Below are positions 55,263 to 64,000 of a DNA stretch of 64,000 nucleotides, piece after piece; position 1 is the stretch's first letter, and every line of letters begins with the position of its first letter. Below the pieces are notes generated by a model, which was not told where the DNA came from, ran no database searches, and saw nothing but the letters and a program-made list of their open reading frames with translations. A program made the translations under genes and the position numbers. Source of the stretch: Nansenia antarctica (lineage: Eukaryota > Chordata > Actinopteri > Argentiniformes > Microstomatidae); contig OZ022349.1 in the NCBI GenBank assembly GCA_963989245.1, forward strand, positions 24,278,429 through 24,342,428, written 5' to 3'.

Positions 55263-56093
55263 AACAAAACAAAAAAAAAGTTCTGTTATGGAACAAGACC
55301 CAACGAATCGATAATGGAATTCGTTGCCAACGAATTTCATTATCGATTATTATCGATTTAATCGATTCGTTGTTGCAGCCCTAGAGTGTAATGTTAGAAG
55401 TTGACAAGCCCAAAAAGATCGGCTTAAGAATGGTAACAGTCAGAGAAAAGCGTATCGCCGTCCGCAAAGCGGCCTCTTCCAGGTGATTGACAGGAGGGTG
55501 TGTGAATACGTGACTGAAAAACCTAATGATTGTATGCCCATACCCCCATATGATAAAAATAACCTACATTGTTTCATTCATTCATTAAGACGATTGCCAG
55601 ATGCATTGATGACATATCTGCAGACATCGAAAATGTTGTTTTGGAGAAGATACGTGGCAGTGGGCAGTTTGCTTTGCAACTTGAGTCTTTCTTGGCTCAA
55701 CTCTTGGCCAATGCACGCTTTGTGGATGGAGACACAATCACAGAAAATTTCTTTTTTGCAAAACATTGCATAAAAAAACAACAGGGGAGGACTTCAGTGG
55801 GACACTGATGTGTCTGCACTGATGGAGATAGCTGTTGATCGTATGGTAAACTTTGTAAAAACAAGACCTCTGAAAAGCCGCTTATATGCAGCATTATGTG
55901 AAGAGATGGGAGCGGAGCATAAGACGTTATTGCTCCATACGGCGGTCCGATGATTGTCCCGCGGAAAAGTGCCGCCCGCGTGTTTGAGTTACGGGAGGAG
56001 CTGAAAACCGTTTTAAATGATGAGAAGTGTGATGACGCAAAGCTGCTTGCAAGTGACAAATTGTGCGCAAGGCTCGCATACATGGGCCATGGC

Positions 56094-57367
56094 CAGTGGC
56101 GGACTGGCCACCGGGCATGCCTGGCAAATGCCAGGAGGGCCGCGAGACTCTGGGCCGCTCAGAATGTATTATCTTTTTTTTTTAATATATATATATATAT
56201 ACTGTATATATATTATTTGTAATTTTGTCTCTGGTGATTTTCATTGAAAATAACTTATTTCAGCAGACCGCGGCCCAACACATATTATATCGGTCCGGGC
56301 CATACACGCAGTTCTGCGCGGGTGCGCGGGCAGCGAATTTGCGGAACCTAGGATGGTAGGGGATGGTAGAGCAATACCGCTACCTGATTGGTTGGCGAAG
56401 CACTCGTGAAGAGCCCCCTCATTGGCTGGCGAGTCTACCATCTAATTAGCCAGACTCCTTGCTATAAGCTAGCAATATTGGGCTAACGTAAACGTTATCC
56501 AATAATGCGTTGTCCATGTGTTGAATAGAAGTGATGATAGTTGAGTATGGTTGAAGTCTGCAGACTAGTTACTGCTCCTAAATAGTGTTACTTTATTAGA
56601 TGACTCAGTGTTGCTTCTGAAGAGTCCGGAGGGAGCATGACTATGGGAAAGTAAAAGAGGGGAGCGGTGCACAGCAGAAAATGAACACACTCCCCTGAAG
56701 TTGCGTCAACACAGTAATATGGTTTGTGGGTATACAATGTGACAAATTGAATGTTAACAAGCTGGTTAATATCAGAATAAAACGTGCAGACTGCAGAATG
56801 AGTGTTTCTGGTTTATTTTATGAAGCTGGTTCACATGACCAAGGTCAGGCTAGTACTGTATTTACACTGTGTTGCCCAGTCAATAAACATGTTTCCTTAT
56901 GACTTCTAACCTTTCTTGGTGTAGGTAGGGGCCCGAACAATGACTCAAGCCCAGGGGCCCCCACTAGGTAGGGGCTATGCTTGGGAAATGGAGTTCAATA
57001 TAAGATCTAAAGAATTAGCCTACTTGTTGTGAGTTTGATTTCAGAATTTAGCAGTTGGCATTGTTTCTCATGTTTTGGTCTGGCCTATTTGTCCTGAATG
57101 TGCCTTATAGCATACTACTGGTTATACTATGCTCTCAATAACGTTGTGTGGATTGTTGTCGGCACTCTGAATTCATCAGCGATTGTAGTGTGTCAGTTGC
57201 GTGTGCGTGTGTGTGTTACATTTGTGTTCCAAATGTCTACATTCGATTCTAGTCAGTCTGGTTATCTCAAGCTTTTTATGTTAACAATCCGTGTTGATGT
57301 TGCGTTTGGAAATAGGGCTGTTGTGTCGCAAATGCCAGGGCTGTTTTTTGATCCCAGTCCGCCCCTG
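56094..57367. mobile_element. Non-autonomous hAT, CAGTGGCGGACTGG ends
   Basis: Left end CAGTGGCGGACTGGCCACCG, right end CCCAGTCCGCCCCTG. GCCATGGC flanks both sides (56086-56093 and 57368-57375), an 8 bp duplication, although this octamer is itself palindromic. TGGCAAATGCCAGG occurs near the left end, with AAATGCCAGGGCTG near the right. No transposase is seen. Pieces of this family also occur near 30450. Confidence 0.88.
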
Positions 57368-58837
57368 GCCATGGCCAACATACAGGGCCAGGCTTCGCAC
57401 TGAGTGAGTATAACGACAAGTTCTTATAATGTTACGTATATGATAGGCTACTATGTATCATTTTGTAACATTTGGGATGGCGGTGTGCCGTGGGATTTTT
57501 TCAAGGTAAGAAATGTGCCGTGGCACAAAAAAGGTTGAAAAACACGGCTCTACGACACCGCACGGCTTTCCTAGTGTTAAACATGGCGAACGGTCTGGCG
57601 ATGACTAGTATAGCTAGCTAGTGAGTACAGGCTAGCTGGCTTGACTTCACACCTAACTCATGTGAATAAAGGGTAGTGTTAAGCAATGCTAAACGTGTAT
57701 CGCGATGCTGCAGGCTTGCTTACATGCAAGAAAAGAGAAAGTCTGACAATCGATAATGATTGTGACAAGATAACGTATTTACTTAACACACAAGCTAACA
57801 GCTGGCTGAACGCTAAGCTAGCCAGCCACCACCCCGGAGGGTTGTAACCTGCACACGTCGCTAGACACGTCTGATGGTGAACCTCACCTCGTTAAAGAAA
57901 TGTCACATTCAGTCGATGAAGGTCGGCGATATGTTTGGATTTCAATTCTTCATTGATTCGTTTTTCCCATCACGAGCTGTCATGACAATCAGCTAGTTTG
58001 TTGTTATGGTGACGTCACGCGAATGGAGACGACGGAAGCCTGCGAGGTACCTTTCTAAGAAATACGATTTGATTCCCCCCCCCCCCCCCGGCTGATTTAT
58101 CATTGATCTCTCTCCTTCAGCATGTCGTATGGTTGGGACTCTCACAGAAGATAGTCAGAAGTTAGACAGAGAAACCCTGTGTTATCTTTGGTTGTTTATA
58201 CTGAGGTCACGTAGCCTGATAACATGAGATTGGTACTAATAGTGCATTCATGACCGAACTAGGAAACCCACATTTGTTAATAAAACCCCACATTATATTG
58301 CCCATTTGCAATGGTGAAATGGTTAATTGTCTGTCATACTCTAATCGGTAAACTAGCCACTAGGTATTTACATTGTCTATGAATGTTGCACTACAGTAAT
58401 AGTGTAACATCCTGTTGTTTTTGTGGAAATATCCACATGACCCTGTTTTCTATTGAGCCCCCATCTATCATGTCTTTGGAAAATTCCAAAAATGTTTTTC
58501 TGATAAAATGGCTATTATCAGCTGATGGCACCCTGCATCCCACTGCTGGCCGCCTCAGCTAAGCAGCGATTGGCCTGGGGAGCCAAACAGGCTACTTGGA
58601 GGTTACGTTGGAGGGCCAGTAGGGGGCACTATTTCACTAATCAAAGAGGACCCCACATGCCTCAGGACAGTGATATGAGACATTTCCATGCAACAGAATG
58701 CTGTCTTTCGGGTGAGATGTTCGAAAATTAGTTTTTGTTCAAAACTCCCGACATCAAAACTCCCCATTTAGCTAACATACTATGGCCACCTAATCATCCC
58801 AGCTTCCATTTGGCTCCAAGTCTTCATCAGGTCCTCT

Positions 58838-59143
58838 CTCCTCTCCTCTCCTCTCCTCTCCTCCTCTCCTCTCCTCTCCTCTCCTCTCCTCTCCTCTCCT
58901 CCCCTCCTCTCCTCTCTCCTCCTCTCCTCTCCTCTCCTCTCCTCTCCTCTCCTCTCCTCTCCTCTCCTCTCCTCTCCTCTCCTCTCCTCTCCTCTCCTCT
59001 CCTCTCCTCTCCTCTCCTCTCCTCTCCTCTCCTCCCCTCTCCTCTCCTCTCCTCTCCTCCCCTCCTCTCCTCTCCTCTCCTCCCCTCCTCTCCTCTCCTC
59101 TCCTCTCCTCTCCTCTCCTCTCCTCTCCTCTCTTCTCTTCTCT
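58838..59143 (+). repeat. CCTCT satellite (copy B)
   Basis: Same tract as 1634-2065 but about 125 bp shorter. It ends in TTTTCTGTACAG, as in copy A. Open frames through it are repeat artefacts. Confidence 0.97.
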
Positions 59144-59277
59144 TTTCTGTACAGTACTGCTGTCTCTTGCATGCAGAGTGGAGGGGGAGTTTAATGGACT
59201 CACCAGTATAGGCTCCTTCCGGTTCATAGGCGAAAGTGAAAGTACACTCCCCTCCCCATGTTTCCCTTCACCAACAG

Positions 59278-61154
59278 AGTTTAAACTCACCACTAAAGAC
59301 CGTGTGGAGGCTGATAGAGGTGATGATGTCACCATCCCATGTCACCTCTTCCCTAAGACCAGTGCTGTTGCCATGACAATTAGGTGGTTTAGGACAACAG
59401 AGTGTATTTACAGTGGGGGAAATAGGTATTGAACACATCAACATTTTGTCCAGTAAATGTATTTCCAATGAGCCTATTCAAGTGAAATTTGCACCAGACT
59501 TTGGTATTAACTCAAACAATCGTATTTTTCTGATGTATTTCACAACTTCTGAATCTTATTGAATTCATTTCAGTTAGTGTGTTCAATACTTTTTTCCTGT
59601 TTCATTCCACTTTATTACACATAACTTTATTTAAGTATGGACTTTAATGTTTAGATTTTTTGTCTGGATTGTTTGAGTTAAACCTCATGTTATCCACCTC
59701 ATTTTTCTGGTTTTCTGCTCGAAATGACATGCCCACAGTGAATATAGAATATCTCCACAATCACAAGGGCCTTCATAATGATATTGTTATCAAATGAAAG
59801 CTAACACCTGTGGGGTGGCTGTAGAAGTGTCAGAATCAAAATCTATGTTACTGTGTCAGAGCAAATAGAGCTAGAACATTATAAAACATCTCAAATTCAG
59901 TCTCCGCCTAAAAAAACAACAGCTTTTACAGTGAATATCACTTTTGGAAACCTGATAACGAAGCCCAAATCATCTAGGAATCAGTACTCCAGGGTCTTAT
60001 TAGTACTTGTGCCAAAGTCGATGCTAGTAATGTGAGCAAATGCAACTTTGTACCTGTTTTAGTACAGGTATGTTTAGGCGGACACCTATATGTTTAGGCC
60101 ATTTGGAGATATGTTGGCACCATCTTTGACCTTTGACCTTTCTCATGTATCAGATTTATTTTTTTCTTTATTTTTTGGGGGGGATTTTTTTGGGTTGGCC
60201 GACCAATGGTATGGAAATTCGGCGTTGAAACCGGACATGACACATTCTCCAGTTGGAGAAAACTGGATGTGACTTAGGCCGTGTTTACCGTCTCGGGAAC
60301 AAAATTGTGGCATCGTATAGCATGCAAAGTTGTGGAAAAAATGTGATATCGATGAAGAGAATTGATCGAGGTAAACTCTTTATATCACTTCGGATCCACA
60401 TGGGGGTCCGTTGGCTCCTATGAGGTTTTAATACCAAAGTCTGGTGCAAATTTCACTTGAATAGGCTCATTGGAAATACATTTACTGGACAAAATGTTGA
60501 TGTGTTCAATACTTATTTCCCCCACTGTACCTGTATAAGAATGGCCAGGTGACAGAGGGGAGGGGCTCGGAGGGCAGAGTGAGTCTGATCACCCAGGAGC
60601 TGGAGAGAGGCAATGTGTCCCTGAGGCTGAGAGACTTCAGGAGGTCAGGTGATGCAATGATGTACATCTGTCAGGTCATCCATGGAGAACAGAAGGAGGC
60701 TGTTGTGGATTTATTGCCCAGAGGTAAGTGCTCTACATGTACAGTACATGATTCTAAACACATGAACAATGACCAACAGTGTTCTTTGTCCAACACAGTT
60801 CTACTTTCACATGTAGGGAGTCAGGTAGAGGTATTCTGAGTCAGAACTTGTGTTATAAACATTCCTTTCCGCTCACTGTATCATCATTATCAATATACGT
60901 CTTACTGGAACAATTTAACCTGATTTGCATGTACAATTGTATTATTCACAGGTGCTGTAAGTTTTACTGGTGGTAAGTGTGAAATTACATTTTAAATGTA
61001 CAGCCAATAATTGTAGTTTCGAAAAAACTGTAGATCTGCTATTTTACTCTGATCTGTTTACAAATGACTCACTTCTCTGTTCTCCTACATAGTTACAGCT
61101 GCAGTGTGGTTAAGATTTGAGATTGTGGAGGAGAAGCTGAAGAGAGAAGAATAA
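59278..61154 (+). pseudogene. Ig V-set gene, V exon split by a transposon (copy B)
   Basis: Probable surface or secreted immune-type receptor, similar to fish butyrophilin/B7-like V domains. V exon: 59278-59410 plus 60530-60723, 327 nt without the insert, phase 1 on both sides, with Cys in VTIPCHLFP, Trp in IRWFRTTEC, NGQVTEGRGSEGRVSLI and the second Cys in MMYICQVIHGEQKE. A 21 nt exon 60952-60972 and a last exon 61093-61154 (VTAAVWLRFEIVEEKLKREE, stop) follow in phase 1. The insert at 59411-60527 brings stop codons into the V exon. No transmembrane segment is visible and no leader exon was found, so the gene may be incomplete in other ways. Not functional as it stands unless the insert is removed. 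Confidence 0.82.
59411..60527. mobile_element. Tc1/mariner-like element in the Ig V exon
   Basis: Inverted ends of about 100 bp (CAGTGGGGGAAATA(A/G)GTATT, GAACACATCAACATTTTGTC, and on to GCACCAGACTTTGGTATT) differ at a single base. TA flanks both sides (59409-59410 and 60528-60529). The 0.9 kb core has only short frames and no transposase DDE motif, so it depends on an enzyme from elsewhere. The near-identical ends suggest a recent insertion. Confidence 0.93.
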
Positions 61155-62299
61155 TTTGCTTGGTAAGTATGAGAGAGTCTGGAGGAGAGTTATAGAATGG
61201 ATGGTTTCAGGACAGACTATACAGAATGAATGAACTTATCATCCAAATGAAATGAAAAGGTGTATTCAATTCAACTGTTAATTGCCAGAGATGTACCGTA
61301 CAGATTAGAGAAATTGTCAACTTTTTAATTTTATTTTTTAAACATTTTTATCATGAATGAGTGAGTTATCAACAATGTCTCAAAGATGTGTTATTACATG
61401 CCTGGATATCTACTAGTTCAGTTGTTAATCTACAGTATATTATAATATAGTATATTATCATTGTTGTCTCAAACACAAATTGTTACATACCTGGATATTT
61501 ACTAGTGATGTTCTTATTGATGTATATTATACTACAGTACATGTTGTCAACTTTGGATGGCATGCCGATTCAGAGTACATTGTGACGTCAGTGTGGGTGT
61601 CGTGTCGTGTTGTGTTGTGTTGCAGTGGGAGGAGAACCAGGAGCATGGATGAACTTCCATTTCGTAAGGATTTAATTGTCCTACCAGTGGAGCTGTCATG
61701 CCAAAACCTGGCACTGCCAAATCCTGGCAGGGCCATCAACGGCCTAATCGTTCGAACGCTCTTGCTAATCGTTTGCTAATCGTTCGAACGTTCGACGTGC
61801 GTTCCAGACTAGGGCTAAAATCTGACCGCCTGTGACGTCATTCTACTGCGCTGTGTTTACTACCGCAGCAGATTAATGTGTGTATTTTAGACTGCGAAGA
61901 CAAATGTAATCTTCTTGCACTTGAATAGCATTAAGGTTGATGCAGGCTCACTAGTCAGCTATATAATATATAACATTTTATATGAAAACACCTGCTAGCA
62001 TGCTAATTTCACACGTAATTCGCTCCGCTAACGTAAGGGTTAAGAGAAAGTGAGAAGTGTCTTAGCTCAATGGTTAAGACCATCACCCCATCATCATGGA
62101 CTTGGCGATGGCTCTATTTCTAGGTTTTGACTATATACTCAAACCTTCCACTAGTCACTAGGAGAAACGTGTGCGGACAAGGTATTCCAACAACCTTGCT
62201 TAAGGAAAATCCAGGCTTATTTTGATAAAGTCTCGACTTTAAAAGTCTCAACTTTATCAAAATAAGCCTGGATTTCCCATTAGCAACACTGATGGAATA
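61155..62299. other. Ig gene 3' region, no further exon fixed
   Basis: 61728-61810 shares GGCCATCAACGGCC, ATCGTTCGAACG and CGTGCGTTCCAGACTA with 41855-41915. 62222-62275 contains an inverted pair (AAATCCAGGCTTATTTTGAT/ATCAAAATAAGCCTGGATTT) around AAAGTCTCGACTTTAAAAGT, an almost perfect hairpin. No coding is supported. Confidence 0.45.
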
Positions 62300-62408
62300 C
62301 CTCCCTGGTAGGCCTCTCCCCTGGTGACGATGGAGTCTCCGGGCAACATCTTACCTCCCTGGTACGCCTCTCCACTGGTGTCGATGGAGTCACCAGGCAA
62401 CATCTTGA
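62300..62408 (+). repeat. 54 bp direct duplication
   Basis: CTCCCTGGTAGGCCTCTCCC...GGCAACATCTTAC is followed by CTCCCTGGTACGCCTCTCCA...GGCAACATCTTG. Copy A retains only the end of the second unit, at its deletion edge (about 2350-2390). Confidence 0.88.
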
Positions 62409-63029
62409 ATTTCCAACTCCATTGACACCAAGCAGACCAAAACACTGGTGAGGGATAGGGGAGAGGTTTTAGGGTTAACATGACATTAGGATAGGTAGAA
62501 TCAAGACCTTTCATAATCTTGAAAAAACAAAAAGATGACAATGCCCTAATTGAGGTCTTTTGTACCAGACATATGTGACAGGGGCTGGAGAAAGGTGTAC
62601 CAAGTCAACAACCGTGAATTTGTGCAAATCAATATAACAGTTTTAGGATCACCAAATACTTATAATTTGTCAGCGAACTCAGCTAGTTTTCGATTTGCAG
62701 TATCACTGCTTTGTAGTGGGTGAGTGTTGGTAATAATCTTTCCTAATCTGCCAACTTGGGGGACAAAACTCCTGTCACATGTAATTTTCTAGAAAGTTAC
62801 TGGTGTTACTTGCTGCAGGATCCACAATCACTAACGTCTATGGTATTAGTTTAACTATACCTAAACTATTAGTTTGTCATTAAGGGAACCATGAATTTTG
62901 AGGTATACCAGGAGATTTTTTAACAGAACTTCAAGCCATCAGTCAAGGAGCTAAAGCTGGGCTGAAAATGGGTCTTTCAACAAGACAACGACCCAAAGCA
63001 TTCAAACAAATATAGAGCAGAACTGTATA

Positions 63030-63390
63030 CAGACAGTGGTTACCTAGGTGATGCTGTGTATACCCCGGGGTGTCTAATCTAGTGTATATAGACATTAGTT
63101 ACCTATGTGATGCCTGTATACCCCGGAGTGTCTAAATTAGTGTATATAGACAGTAATTACCTAGGTGATGCTGTGTATACCCCGGAGTGTCTAACCTAGT
63201 GTATATAGACAGTGGTTTACTAGGTGATGTGTATACCCCCGGGTGTCTAACCTAGTGTATATAGACAGTGGTTACCTAGGTGATGCTGTGTATACCCTGG
63301 GGTGTCTAACCTAGTGTTGTATTTAGACAGTGGTTACCTAGGTGATGCCTGTATACCCCGGGGTGTCTAACCTAGTGTTGTATTTAGGTG
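63030..63390 (+). repeat. 57-59 bp minisatellite, about six copies (copy B)
   Basis: Same unit as 3036-3650 with fewer repeats. The last unit joins directly to AGGTGATCAAAAC. The remaining 63391-64000 is non-coding and matches 3976-4578. Confidence 0.93.
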
Positions 63391-64000
63391 ATCAAAACTA
63401 AAAAAATCATATTGATTATTGAAATATAGCTTATATCAATACTGAGGTGCAGCCAAAACAGATTTAGGCCTACTCAACAGCCAGAGAATAGCACAATTCC
63501 ACACAAACCCAAAACACAACGACAGAGAGGGAGACTGCTGAAATAGGCTAGTCGGCACTAGAACAATTTAAGATATTTTACAATTGAGGCTATACTCGTG
63601 AGTAAATAATATCTGACTCACCAGTAATGTTAAAGGGTCTTTTTCCTGCTCTTCCTGGAGGCAAAGTCATCGACTGCGTTAAATGCACACCATATTCTGA
63701 TTACGGTCAATATTCCTGTTAATGGTTAATTTGCTGGTTAATTTGGGTGTCTTCTTTAACAACTCCAGTTTCCTCTCTTGTTTTTGTTGCTGACATTTTC
63801 TTTTTTGGGCGCCGCTTTCGTATTTTCTTTGAGCACTGGACATTTTTGTAGGCTGTGTACGACTCTGCTAGACAAATTAGCTAGGTAACACTATGCGATA
63901 CACTTGACTTGACTACACAGGAATTATGGGAACGGAAAACAGCTACAGACAAACAGAAAGGACAAAAGACCAAGTGATCGTATACTATATTATTCAATCA

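Larger units (their letters stand above)
52148..55383 (-). mobile_element. Full-length hAT transposon, apparently intact
   Basis: Ends TAGGGCTGCAAC and GTTGCAGCCCTA, flanked by GAGTGTAA on both sides (52140-52147 and 55384-55391), a perfect 8 bp duplication. The unoccupied site is preserved at about 37684-37700 in the sister element. Subterminal regions are rich in ATCGATTAATCG-type repeats. The 3.2 kb body encodes a three-exon transposase on the minus strand. A LINE tail (55140-55262) sits between its right end and the gene. This is the most complete transposon in the window. Confidence 0.93.
51399..57547 (+). mobile_element. hAT with CAGTGTTTTTCAACC ends, copy 2, twice interrupted
   Basis: Flanked by CTCTACGA on both sides (51391-51398 and 57548-57555), a perfect 8 bp duplication; one base of the right terminus is changed (CACGG for CACTG). 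Without its two nested hATs it aligns with copy 1 at 37237-38575 and keeps slightly more of the decayed ZBED5-like transposase: a TIARCIDDISADIENVVLEK stretch (55585), KTRPLKSRLYAALCEEMG (55858) and LREELKTVLNDEKCDD (55992), in mixed frames. It carries a large minisatellite expansion near its left end. Not functional. Confidence 0.93.
57576..64000 (+). repeat. Segmental duplication, right copy (B)
   Basis: Direct copy of 378-4578, longer because it keeps the rest of the Ig gene and a Tc1-like insertion. It begins 20 bp after the hAT target duplication at 57548-57555 and continues past the window end. The first 1.25 kb (57576-58837) contains no supported gene. Confidence 0.93.

Overview
The window is nuclear DNA of a ray-finned (teleost) fish. 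No species is named because nothing here fixes one. The reasons are: GT-AG introns in every plausible gene; tRNA-derived SINEs, L2-like LINEs, Ty3/Gypsy, piggyBac, Tc1-like and many hAT transposons; a fish-style Ig V-set exon; and a polyfinger C2H2 zinc-finger gene. There is no prokaryotic gene organisation. Most of the 64 kb is mobile DNA inserted into mobile DNA, and several insertions can be dated relative to each other from target-site duplications and from empty sites elsewhere in the window. Layout: 378-4578 and 57576-64000 are two direct copies of one segmental duplication carrying an Ig V-set gene. The right copy has the V exon split by a 1.1 kb Tc1-like element and keeps the downstream exons. 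The left copy has lost those exons, with a deletion edge inside the same element's terminal repeat. Between the copies lie: a Tc1-like MITE and a LINE end (4.9-7.1 kb); a CpG-rich stretch full of microsatellites (7.3-9.0 kb); a 5'-truncated Ty3/Gypsy element on the minus strand with a SINE in its LTR and a foreign solo LTR inside its reverse transcriptase (9.0-15.5 kb); a hAT containing a LINE (16.0-17.1 kb); an unidentified repeat-bearing ORF (17.7-18.4 kb); a possible small three-exon gene (19.4-20.5 kb); a LINE with an inverted piece of its own family inside it (21.8-23.2 kb); a palindromic element with telomere-like repeats (23.7 kb); minisatellites and SINEs (24.6-27.6 kb); and a minus-strand zinc-finger gene whose three coding exons (36.9-36.3, 35.7-35.4 and 29.2-28.3 kb) join in matching phase across introns filled with hAT and LINE copies. 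The right half is a transposon stack: nested hATs at 37.1-40.0 kb; a piggyBac transposase gene (45.9-49.8 kb) that is open apart from one inserted 1.74 kb element; and a 6.1 kb hAT (51.4-57.5 kb) holding two younger hATs. One of these, 52148-55383, has matching termini, a perfect 8 bp target duplication and a three-exon transposase gene of 629 codons without any visible break. How the parts work together: no host pathway is shared between genes here. The host genes are the zinc-finger gene (probable nuclear DNA-binding regulator) and the Ig V-set gene (probable surface or secreted immune-type protein, disrupted in both copies); the others are transposition genes. The most noteworthy items are the apparently intact hAT transposon, the paired Ig copies broken around one element, and the zinc-finger gene with an unfamiliar N-terminal exon and a 14 bp deletion in its finger array.
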